Positions 51,428-59,190 of a stretch of 64,000 bases of DNA are shown piece by piece. This DNA is from Vogesella aquatica. GTDB taxonomy: Bacteria; Pseudomonadota; Gammaproteobacteria; Burkholderiales; Chromobacteriaceae. Both the position numbers and the translations under genes were made by a program. Within the stretch, counting starts at the first letter, position 1; the number at the start of each line of letters is the position of its first letter. Location: assembly GCF_028548455.1 (NCBI RefSeq), contig NZ_JAQQLF010000011.1:62001-126000 (forward strand), in the 5' to 3' direction. The notes under the pieces are model-generated. The model was not told the origin of the DNA. It did no database searches and saw only the letters and a list, made by a program, of their open reading frames with translations.

Positions 51428-53257
51428 ATGCAAAAACGATTCTCCCTGCTGGGTTTCGCCCTGATTCCGCTGCTAAGCCACGCCTTGAGCGATAGCCAGC
51501 TATTTGATGCACGCGACGCCTACCGCAAAGGCGACACCACCACCCTGGCCAGCCTGGCCAGCCAAGCCGACAAAAACCTGCTGGATGCCTACCCGGCGTA
51601 CTGGCTGGCGCTAAAAGCACTGGAAAGTGGCGACAGCAACCCGGCACGCCAGTTTGTGAACCGCTACCGCAGCGGCTACCTGGTAGAACGCATCCTGAAC
51701 GAGCTGCTGGAAGACATGGGCCGGCGCGGCCAATGGGACGAGCTGCTGAAAACCGCCCCGGTACTGGCCGACAACGCCCGCGATGCCGAAACCGGCTGCT
51801 TCGTCAGCCTGGCCACCCTGCAAAAACAGCAAAGCCCCAAACCCGACCGCAGCTATCTGGCCGGCAACCTGGCCGATGGCTGCAACCGCCTGATCGACGC
51901 CCAGGCCGCCCGCGGCCTGCTCGACAGCGCGCAAACACAGGCGCGCCTGCGCCAGCTGATTACCGGCAATTTCATTACCACCGCACGCCGCCTGGCCGCT
52001 GCGGCCAACCTGGAAGACAGCTTCTTCCGCCCGGGCAGCGCCGAACAGCAAGCGCAGGCACTGGTCACGCGCGGCAAGAGCGATATGGGCGGCGCACTGG
52101 CGCAACTGGCTGGCAACAGCCAGCTGTCTGCAGCGCAGCGTGGCTTCGTCTACGGCCAGCTGGGCTTGTTGGCCGCACGCCGCCTGGACGTGGCCACGGC
52201 GCTGGCCGCCTACGGCCAAGCCGACCCGGCCCAACTGAACGACGAGCAATGGGAATGGTGGCTACGCGCCGCCCTGCGCCAGGAAGACTGGGCCCGGGTG
52301 GAGCAAATCGCCAGCGCCATGCCGGATGCCCTCGCCAGCAAACCGGCCTGGCAATACTGGCGCGCCCGTGCCATGAAAGCGCAAGGCCGCCTGCCTGAGG
52401 CCATGCCGGTATTCGTGAAGACCAGCTTCGAACACAGCTACTACGGGCTGCTGGCCAAGGAAGAGCTGGGTGTCACGCTGGAAGCACCACCGGCCAGAAT
52501 CGTGGTAGACGACGCCACCAGCCGCGCCGTGGCCGCCGACCCCGGCATCGCCCAGGCCCTGGCCCTGTTTGAACTGGCCGAACGCAGCAACCGCGCGGAA
52601 TGGCGCGAGGAAGGCCGCCGCGTATGGCGCTGGGCCATGCGCGAGCGCAGCGACCTGCAGCTGCTGGCCGCGGCCGACATCGCCCGCCAGCGCAACCTGT
52701 ACGACATGGCCATCCACGCCGCCGAACGCACCCGCGACAACCATGATTTCAGCCTGCGCTACCTGTCGCCTTACCGTGACATCACCCGTACCTACGCCCA
52801 GCAGCTGGATATCGACGAGGCCTGGGTATACGGCCTGATCCGCCAGGAAAGCCGCTTCCTGAACGTGGCGCGTTCCGGCGTGGGCGCCAGCGGCCTGATG
52901 CAGCTGATGCCGGCCACCGCCAAATGGGTTGCCGGCAAGATGGGCCTGCCGGGCTACCAGATCAACGATATCAACGACAATATCCGCCTGGGTACCTGGT
53001 ACCTGCGCCATGTGCTGGATAGTTTACAGAGCCAGCCGGTGCTGGCCACCGCCGCCTATAATGCGGGGCCGGGGCGCGCCCGCGGCTGGCAAGCCGCGCG
53101 GCCACTGGAAGGGGCCATCTATACCGAAACCATCCCTTTTAACGAAACGCGCGACTACGTACAGAAGGTGATGGCCAACGCCGTGTATTACGCGGGGGCT
53201 TTCCGCCAGGGTAATGCCACACTCAAAGCACGGCTTGGCACCATTCCGCCGCGCTAA
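51428..53257 (+). CDS. slt: Soluble lytic murein transglycosylase
   Basis: A 609-aa periplasmic enzyme cutting peptidoglycan glycan strands to 1,6-anhydro ends. A signal peptide (RFSLLGFALIPLLSHALS) starts it. A long alpha-helical superhelix fills residues 25-440, and the C-terminal SLT domain holds the catalytic Glu in GLIRQESRFLNVARS (about 477) with GLMQLMPATAKWVA and AAYNAGPGRARGW. An alternative ATG two codons upstream overlaps trkH. Part of the same run of close genes as trkH. Confidence 0.94.
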   Translation: MQKRFSLLGFALIPLLSHALSDSQLFDARDAYRKGDTTTLASLASQADKNLLDAYPAYWLALKALESGDSNPARQFVNRYRSGYLVERILNELLEDMGRRGQWDELLKTAPVLADNARDAETGCFVSLATLQKQQSPKPDRSYLAGNLADGCNRLIDAQAARGLLDSAQTQARLRQLITGNFITTARRLAAAANLEDSFFRPGSAEQQAQALVTRGKSDMGGALAQLAGNSQLSAAQRGFVYGQLGLLAARRLDVATALAAYGQADPAQLNDEQWEWWLRAALRQEDWARVEQIASAMPDALASKPAWQYWRARAMKAQGRLPEAMPVFVKTSFEHSYYGLLAKEELGVTLEAPPARIVVDDATSRAVAADPGIAQALALFELAERSNRAEWREEGRRVWRWAMRERSDLQLLAAADIARQRNLYDMAIHAAERTRDNHDFSLRYLSPYRDITRTYAQQLDIDEAWVYGLIRQESRFLNVARSGVGASGLMQLMPATAKWVAGKMGLPGYQINDINDNIRLGTWYLRHVLDSLQSQPVLATAAYNAGPGRARGWQAARPLEGAIYTETIPFNETRDYVQKVMANAVYYAGAFRQGNATLKARLGTIPPR

Positions 53258-53327
53258 CAGCGCCGAACCCGGCAAGGCCGCGCGTGCGATACCCGTACGC
53301 GCGGCAAAGATCATCAGGGAGTGCAAC

Positions 53328-54266
53328 ATGAAAATAGCCATTATCGGCGGCGCCGGCTTCGTCGGCAGCCACATTGCAGAACACCTCACCCGTGACGGCC
53401 ACGCGCTGACGCTGGCCACCCGCAACCGCGAGCGCCACAAGGCCACGCTGATTTCGCTGCCGCACGCCGAGCTGCGCGAGTGCAATGTGCACGAGCCGGC
53501 TCAGCTGGCCGCGCTGCTGGCCGGCCACGACGCCGTGATCAGCATGGTGGGCATCCTGCACGGCAGCCGCGACGCCTTCGAGCGCGCCCACGTGCAACTA
53601 GCAGGAAAAATCGTGGCCGCCAGCCACGCCAGCGGCATCCGCCGCCTGGTGCACATCAGCGCGCTGGGCGCCAGCGAGCAGGCGCCGAGCGACTACCAGC
53701 AAACCAAGGGCAAGGCGGAACGGCTGATCGAAGCCAGCGGCCTGGACTACACCATCCTGCGCCCGTCGGTGATCTTTGGCGCCAGCGACAACTTCCTCAA
53801 TATGTTTGCCAAGCTGGCTGCCAGCGCGCCTTTTCTGCCGATTGGCGGCGCCGGCACCCGCTTTGCCCCGGTATGGGTAGACGATGTAGCCCGCGCCGTG
53901 GCCGCCAGCCTGGCACGCCCGGCCACCGTTGGCCGCAAGCTGGACCTGGCCGGCCCCGGCGTCTACACGCTGCGCCAGCTGGTAGCCTATGCGGCCAACC
54001 TGTCCGGCCACCCGCGCACCATCATCGCCCTGCCGGAATGGGCCGCCATGCTACAGGCCACGCTGCTGGGCCTGCTGCCCGGCCCGGCCCTGCTCAGCGC
54101 CGACAATGTGCGCTCGCTGCGGGTGGATAACGTCAGCGAGCAGCCCTTCCCCGCCGCGCTGCTGGGCTTTGCCCCCACCGCGCTGGAAGCGGTGGCACCG
54201 TTATATCTGGGCGAGCAGGAATGCAACCTGACGCTAGACCGCTACCGCGCCAGGGCTGCCCGCTGA
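53328..54266 (+). CDS. NDUFA9-like atypical short-chain dehydrogenase
   Basis: A 312-aa Rossmann-fold protein of the complex-I NDUFA9-like atypical SDR group. The nucleotide-binding motif is [17 protein letters not shown] (residues 4-20). The YQQTKGKAE segment (about 126) corresponds to the altered active site of the group, and [10 protein letters not shown] (about 142) is typical. The bacterial role is uncertain; proposals include quinone biosynthesis support. GGGAG precedes this ATG, whereas the open frame further upstream overlaps slt. The stop overlaps the cca start (TGATG). Confidence 0.85.
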   Translation: MKIAIIGGAGFVGSHIAEHLTRDGHALTLATRNRERHKATLISLPHAELRECNVHEPAQLAALLAGHDAVISMVGILHGSRDAFERAHVQLAGKIVAASHASGIRRLVHISALGASEQAPSDYQQTKGKAERLIEASGLDYTILRPSVIFGASDNFLNMFAKLAASAPFLPIGGAGTRFAPVWVDDVARAVAASLARPATVGRKLDLAGPGVYTLRQLVAYAANLSGHPRTIIALPEWAAMLQATLLGLLPGPALLSADNVRSLRVDNVSEQPFPAALLGFAPTALEAVAPLYLGEQECNLTLDRYRARAAR

Positions 54267-55492
54267 TGAAGTGCTATATCGTTGGCGGCGCCGTGCGCGA
54301 CCGCCTGCTGGGCCTGCCGGTAAAAGACCGTGACTGGGTGGTGGTGGGTGCCACGCCGGAAGCCATGCTGGCCCGTGGTTTCAAGCCGGTAGGCAAGGAT
54401 TTTCCGGTGTTCCTGCACCCGCACACCCACGAGGAGTACGCGCTGGCGCGCACCGAGCGCAAGGTTGGCCGCGGCTACCACGGCTTTACTTTCCACGCCG
54501 CACCCGATGTCACGCTGGAAGAGGACCTGATCCGCCGCGACCTCACCATCAACGCCATCGCCCAGGACGACGACGGCACCCTGATCGACCCCTACGGCGG
54601 CGTGGCCGACGTGCGGGCCGGTGTGCTGCGCCACGTCAGCCTGGCCTTTGCCGAAGACCCGGTACGCATTCTGCGCCTGGCGCGTTTTGCCGCCCGCTTC
54701 GGTTTTGCCGTGGCGCCGGAAACGCAAACGCTGATGCAGCAGATGGTGGCCAACGGCGAAGTAGACGCGCTGGTGGCCGAACGCGTGTGGCAAGAGCTGG
54801 CCAAGGGCCTGATGACCGACACCCCTTCGCGCATGCTGCTGGCCTTGCGTGACTGTGGCGCCCTGGCGCGGCTGCTGCCCGAGCTGGACGCGCTGTTCGG
54901 CGTGCCGCAACGCGCCGACTACCACCCGGAAATCGACACCGGCGACCACGTGATGCGCGTGCTGGACTACAGCGCCAGCCAGGGCCAGCCGCTGCCGGTG
55001 CGCTTTGCCGCGCTGATGCACGACCTGGGCAAGGCGCGCACGCCGGCCGACATCCTGCCGCGCCACATCGGCCACGAGCCACGCGGCGAGGCACCGCTGC
55101 TGGCGCTATGCGAACGGCTGCGCGTCCCCGCCGAGTGCCGCGACCTGGCACGCATCACCGCGCTGTACCACACCAAGGTGCACACCGCCTTCCAGCTACG
55201 CCCGGACACCGTGCTGGGCCTGCTGCGCGACTGCGACGCGCTGCGGCGCCCGGAACGCTTTGCCCAGCTGCTGGCCGCCTGCGTGGCCGATGCCCGTGGC
55301 CGCCTGCACTTCGAGCAGTGTGACTATCCGCAGGCCGACTACCTGGCCGCCATGTTGGCCGCCGCCCAGGCGGTGGACGCCGGCGCGGTAGCCAAAGCCT
55401 GTACCGACAAGAAAAACATCGCCCAGGCCGTGGACGCCGCCCGCGTGGCCGCCATCGCCCAGGCCAAGAAAACCTACCCGCACCCGGCATGA
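54266..55492 (+). CDS. cca: CCA-adding tRNA nucleotidyltransferase with HD domain
   Basis: A 408-aa enzyme that builds or repairs the 3' CCA of tRNA. The nucleotidyltransferase motif is [25 protein letters not shown] with the metal-binding DRD (residues 21-23). Next are [10 protein letters not shown] (about 91) and the tRNA-binding head. The C-terminal HD phosphohydrolase domain has HDLGKART (about 252), as in E. coli Cca (412 aa). Starts on the last base of the preceding stop codon and ends in an ATGA overlap with the prpF-like gene. Confidence 0.95.
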   Translation: MKCYIVGGAVRDRLLGLPVKDRDWVVVGATPEAMLARGFKPVGKDFPVFLHPHTHEEYALARTERKVGRGYHGFTFHAAPDVTLEEDLIRRDLTINAIAQDDDGTLIDPYGGVADVRAGVLRHVSLAFAEDPVRILRLARFAARFGFAVAPETQTLMQQMVANGEVDALVAERVWQELAKGLMTDTPSRMLLALRDCGALARLLPELDALFGVPQRADYHPEIDTGDHVMRVLDYSASQGQPLPVRFAALMHDLGKARTPADILPRHIGHEPRGEAPLLALCERLRVPAECRDLARITALYHTKVHTAFQLRPDTVLGLLRDCDALRRPERFAQLLAACVADARGRLHFEQCDYPQADYLAAMLAAAQAVDAGAVAKACTDKKNIAQAVDAARVAAIAQAKKTYPHPA

Positions 55493-56607
55493 CGTTTACC
55501 ACACTCCCCGCCACACTGATGCGTGGCGGCACCAGCAAAGGCCTGTTCTTCCGCGCCGACCAGCTACCCGACGACCCAGCCCGCGTGCAGGCACTGCTGA
55601 TGCGCGCACTGGGTAGCCCCGACCCGTACGGCAGCCAGCTGGACGGCCTGGGCACCGGCATTTCCAGCACCAGCAAGATCGTCATCATCGGCCCGTCGCA
55701 GCAGCCCGGCTGCCACGTGGACTACCTGTTCGGCCACGTGGCCATCGCCGATGCGCTGGTGGACTGGTCCGGCAACTGCGGCAATCTCAGCGCCGCCGTA
55801 CCAGTATTTGCACTGATGCAGAAAATGGTAGCCGGCGCCCCTGCCAACGGCCCGGTAGCGGTACACATCTGGCAGGCCAATATCGGCAAGAAGATCATCG
55901 CAGAACTGCAGATGCAGAATGGCCGGCCGGTATGGTGGGGGGACTATTTTCTGGACGGCATTGCCTTTTCTGCCGGGCCCATCCGGCTACGCTTTCTCGA
56001 CCCGGCCGGCGGCGCCAGCGGCAAGCTGTTCCCCACCGGCAGCCCGCGCGACACCTTAACCCTGCCGGACGGCAGCACGCTGGAAGCCACGCTGATTGAC
56101 GCCGGCAACCCCACCGTGTTCGTGCGCGCGGCCGACCTGGGCCTGCGTGGCGACGAAACCGGCCACGCCCTTAGTGCCGATCAGCAACAGAAACTGGAAT
56201 GGGCACGCTGTGCCGGCGCGGTGATGATGAAGCTGGGGCCGGACATCGACACCATCCAGCGCGAACGCCCGGCCACGCCCAAGATCAGTTTTCTGTCGCC
56301 GGCCAGCCAGCCCGGCTGCGCGCTGACTGCCCGCATCGTGTCGATGGGCCGCCTGCACCACGCTTACACCGGCACCGGCGCCATCGCACTGGCCGCCGCT
56401 GCCGCCATCCAGAACACGCTAGCCGCCGAGCTATGCGGCGCCCCGGTACGCGGCCAAGCTTTCACTTTTGCCCACGCTGGTGGCTGCCAGACGCTGGAAG
56501 CCATCGTGCAACGCCAAGGCCGCAGCTGGCAGGTGAGCGAAGTCGTGATGACGCGCCACGCGCGGCCGCTGATGCAAGGCACGCTGTACATACCGCAGCA
56601 GCCCTGA
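55489..56607 (+). CDS. PrpF-family isomerase
   Basis: A 372-aa protein with the diaminopimelate-epimerase-like fold of PrpF (2-methylaconitate cis-trans isomerase). Signatures are [12 protein letters not shown] (residues 10-21), [11 protein letters not shown] (about 60), the [12 protein letters not shown] loop (about 93-104) and [13 protein letters not shown] (about 205). In the methylcitrate pathway PrpF works with AcnD, but no prp genes are here, so another substrate such as a related oxaloacid is possible. It overlaps cca by ATGA. Confidence 0.85.
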   Translation: MTFTTLPATLMRGGTSKGLFFRADQLPDDPARVQALLMRALGSPDPYGSQLDGLGTGISSTSKIVIIGPSQQPGCHVDYLFGHVAIADALVDWSGNCGNLSAAVPVFALMQKMVAGAPANGPVAVHIWQANIGKKIIAELQMQNGRPVWWGDYFLDGIAFSAGPIRLRFLDPAGGASGKLFPTGSPRDTLTLPDGSTLEATLIDAGNPTVFVRAADLGLRGDETGHALSADQQQKLEWARCAGAVMMKLGPDIDTIQRERPATPKISFLSPASQPGCALTARIVSMGRLHHAYTGTGAIALAAAAAIQNTLAAELCGAPVRGQAFTFAHAGGCQTLEAIVQRQGRSWQVSEVVMTRHARPLMQGTLYIPQQP

Positions 56608-56629
56608 ATTGCGCGGGCAGCCGCAAGCA

Positions 56630-56663
56630 AAACCCCCTGCTCACTCACGTTGGCAGGGGGTTT
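56630..56663. terminator. Bidirectional terminator after the trkA-prpF run
   Basis: AAACCCCCTGC and GCAGGGGGTTT around a 12-nt loop, with T-rich sequence on the plus side (TTTGTTTC). Lies between convergent genes. Confidence 0.8.
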
Positions 56664-56713
56664 GTTTCGGAGCCTGGCCAGCTGCCCCGGGCAGCCGGCA
56701 GTAGCAATGCCGC

Positions 56714-57253
56714 TTAATCGCGGAAGATGAACTGCCCCTGCGCATCACGCCGTGGCATGGCCATGGGGTTGAAGTCGGGAAAAGCCAGGCTGCGCACGTG
56801 CCAGGTCAACAGCAGGGTCAGTACGGTCATCACCCCCTGCACCACCGCCCAGCCGCCCTGGGGCAGCTGCGATACCAGCTGCGGCAGCTGGATCAGCGCG
56901 TACAGGATATAGACATTGAATGCGGCCGCGATCCAGCGCGAAAACCCGGCGGCAAACGCCGCCGGCACCAGCGCCGAAAACAGCGCCATCCAGACACCCT
57001 GCCCGCCCAGCAGCTGGCCATTCTGGTAGCCCACGCCCAGCGACAATAAAGAAAAACCCATCATCACCGCGATAAGGGTGTGGTTTTTTACCTGATACTG
57101 CCGCCGCCGCGCCGGGGTAGCCGTAGCGGCCAACAAGTAAGCCAGCTGGCCAGGGTTGGCCGCACTGGCTTGCAGCGCGCTGTAAATGGCCTGCTTGCTT
57201 TGGCCCTCTGCCAAAGCCTGGTCAATCGCTTGCTGCATTGCCTGCTTCTTCAT
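56714..57253 (-). CDS. Small multi-span membrane protein, unknown function
   Basis: A 179-aa protein. The first 45 residues are a soluble helical segment (MQQAIDQALAEGQSKQAIYSALQAS), then about four transmembrane helices: LIAVMMGFSLLSLGVGY, WMALFSALVPAAFAAGF, AAFNVYILYALIQLPQLV, and VQGVMTVLTLLLTWHV. The start at MKKQAMQQ is preferred to one 12 codons upstream. Two GCGGCCAAC words form an inverted pair inside the gene (57126, 57155). No family recognised. Confidence 0.7.
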   Translation of the reverse strand: MKKQAMQQAIDQALAEGQSKQAIYSALQASAANPGQLAYLLAATATPARRRQYQVKNHTLIAVMMGFSLLSLGVGYQNGQLLGGQGVWMALFSALVPAAFAAGFSRWIAAAFNVYILYALIQLPQLVSQLPQGGWAVVQGVMTVLTLLLTWHVRSLAFPDFNPMAMPRRDAQGQFIFRD

Positions 57254-57390
57254 GATTCTGCCTCTATTGAACAGCCGGCATTGTGCCATAACTGTTCAAT
57301 TATCCGTCAAAGCAAAGCTATGCATATAGAATGCCTGTGAATTTCGATGACTGCTGCTTATACTTAACCAACCGCTCAGGGGAGACCGTC

Positions 57391-58575
57391 ATGCCTTGCC
57401 ATATCCTCATTGCAGAAGACAGCACTAGCCAGCGCGAAGCGCTGGCCGCACTGTGCCGCACCCTGCCAGACGTTGAGGTGCACGAAGCATCGGACGGCCG
57501 CTGGGCTGCGCAGCTGGCACGCAAGCTAGCGCAACTGGACCTGGTGATTACCGACATCAATATGCCAGGCATGGATGGCATCGAGCTGATGCAAGAACTG
57601 TCACGTCATGTGCAGCTGCCCTCGCTACTGCTATTGAGCGGGCACGTGCCCGAGCTGCTGTCCAACTGCATGCGCGCTGCCGAAGAGCTGGGGTTTGCCA
57701 ATATTGCCTACCTGGCCAAGCCCGTCGAAGTGGATACCCTGCTACGCGAGGTGCGGCAGCTGCTACTACAGCGCCAGGGCCCGGATACGGCCGAGCACGC
57801 CATCCCGCTGTCCGAGATTTTTACCGGCCTGGCCCACAACCAGTTCTGTGCGCACTTCCAGCCCATTTACAGCCAGCATGAGCACCGCGCGGTACAGGTG
57901 GAGGCGTTGGCGCGCTGGCAGCACCCGGCCTATGGCTTACTGGGGCCGGCCAGCTTCATCGACCGGCTGGAACACGAAGGCTTTATCGTGCTGCTGACCC
58001 GGCGCATTGTGCAAACCAGCCTGGACCTGCTTACCCGCAACCCCTGGGCGCAAGACCTGCGGCTGTCGATCAACCTGTCACGCGGGCTGCTGGACGATGC
58101 CGAATTTTTTGACTGGCTGATCAAAGAGGTAGAAGAGCGGCAGATACCACCACGGCAAATCGTGCTGGAAATTACCGAAACCATGGCGTTCAGCAACCTG
58201 GGCAATACGCTGGCGGCGCTGCTGCGGCTGCGCATGCGCGGCTTCGAGCTGTCGCTGGACGATTTTGGCGCCGGGCATACCAACCTGGAGCAGCTGAAAG
58301 ACCTGCCGATTACCGAGCTGAAGCTGGATCGCACGCTGATCAAGAACATTCACCAGGCGCACCGTACGCAGAGCATTCTGGACGGCATTATCCGCATTGG
58401 CCAACAACTGCAGCTACGCATGGTAGCCGAAGGCATAGACAACCCGCACGACCTGGCCTACCTGCAGGGCCGCTACCCCGAGCTGGAGCTGCAAGGCTTT
58501 TATCTGGGACGGCCGGTAGCCTCCAGCGAGCTGTCCTCGCACCTGGGTTACGGCAACCGGCCCGCCAGCGCCTGA
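57391..58575 (+). CDS. Response regulator with EAL phosphodiesterase output
   Basis: A 394-aa two-domain protein. The receiver (residues 3-125) has the acidic pair AEDS, the phosphoacceptor Asp in DLVITDINMPGMDG (about 52) and Lys in YLAKPV. The EAL domain (about 145-385) has EALARWQHP, the glutamate of VLEITE and the DDFGAGHTN loop, so c-di-GMP hydrolysis is likely. The start MPCHILIAEDS follows GGGGAG; an ATG 20 codons upstream is rejected. No cognate kinase is adjacent; the orphan PAS kinase at 46587 is a possible partner. Confidence 0.9.
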   Translation: MPCHILIAEDSTSQREALAALCRTLPDVEVHEASDGRWAAQLARKLAQLDLVITDINMPGMDGIELMQELSRHVQLPSLLLLSGHVPELLSNCMRAAEELGFANIAYLAKPVEVDTLLREVRQLLLQRQGPDTAEHAIPLSEIFTGLAHNQFCAHFQPIYSQHEHRAVQVEALARWQHPAYGLLGPASFIDRLEHEGFIVLLTRRIVQTSLDLLTRNPWAQDLRLSINLSRGLLDDAEFFDWLIKEVEERQIPPRQIVLEITETMAFSNLGNTLAALLRLRMRGFELSLDDFGAGHTNLEQLKDLPITELKLDRTLIKNIHQAHRTQSILDGIIRIGQQLQLRMVAEGIDNPHDLAYLQGRYPELELQGFYLGRPVASSELSSHLGYGNRPASA

Positions 58576-58601
58576 GCCCCCGGCTATACCGGCAAACAGA
58601 A

Positions 58602-58625
58602 AACGGCCCGCAGGCCGTTGGTGTT
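58602..58625 (-). terminator. Terminator after cobO
   Basis: AACGGCC-CGCA-GGCCGTT stem; on the minus strand it is followed by TTCTGTTTG. It also lies 25 bp past the convergent EAL gene. Confidence 0.65.
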
Positions 58626-58635
58626 CTGCAAGCGC

Positions 58636-59190
58636 TTAGCCGGCAGTACGTCTGGGCAGCCACAAGACGTCTGGCACCTGCGCAGCCACATTCAGGTGGC
58701 GCGACAGGATGAACAGCACGTCGGACAGGCGGTTCAGGTACTGGCGCGGCAGGGCTGGCATGGCATCAAACTCGCCCAGGGCCACCACACTGCGCTCGGC
58801 ACGCCGGCATACCGCACGCCCCTGGTGCGCCACGGCCGCAGCGCGACACCCGCCCGGCAGAATGAACTCCTTCAGCGGTGGCAGTTGTGCATTCCATTCG
58901 GCGGCGTGGTGTTCCAGCATGGACAACTGGGCAGCCTGCAAGGCCTGGTAGCCAGGCACGGCCAACTCGGAGCCCAGATCAAACAGATCGTGCTGCACTT
59001 CTGCCAGGAAGGCATCCACGCCGGCAGGCAGGCTTTCGCAACGCAGTAAACCGATAATGCAATTCAACTCGTCTACATCGCCCAGGGCATGAATACGGTC
59101 GGCATTCTTCGACACCCGGCTACCATCGCCCAGGCCGGTAGTGCCAGCATCACCACCACGGGTGATAATGCTGGACAGACGGTCAGTCAT
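58636..59190 (-). CDS. Cob(I)alamin adenosyltransferase (PduO type)
   Basis: A 184-aa enzyme that makes adenosylcobalamin from ATP and cob(I)alamin. The ATP-binding start ITRGGDAGTTGLGDGSRVSK (residues 9-28) and HALGDVDELNC (about 35-45) are PduO/MMAB signatures, followed by FILPGGCRAAAVAHQGRAVCRRAER. The first ATG of the open frame is one codon earlier; the one used overlaps the stop of the upstream gene (TGATG). Last gene of the pepA-holC-acidic protein-cobO operon. No cobalamin riboswitch is seen. Confidence 0.9.
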   Translation of the reverse strand: MTDRLSSIITRGGDAGTTGLGDGSRVSKNADRIHALGDVDELNCIIGLLRCESLPAGVDAFLAEVQHDLFDLGSELAVPGYQALQAAQLSMLEHHAAEWNAQLPPLKEFILPGGCRAAAVAHQGRAVCRRAERSVVALGEFDAMPALPRQYLNRLSDVLFILSRHLNVAAQVPDVLWLPRRTAG

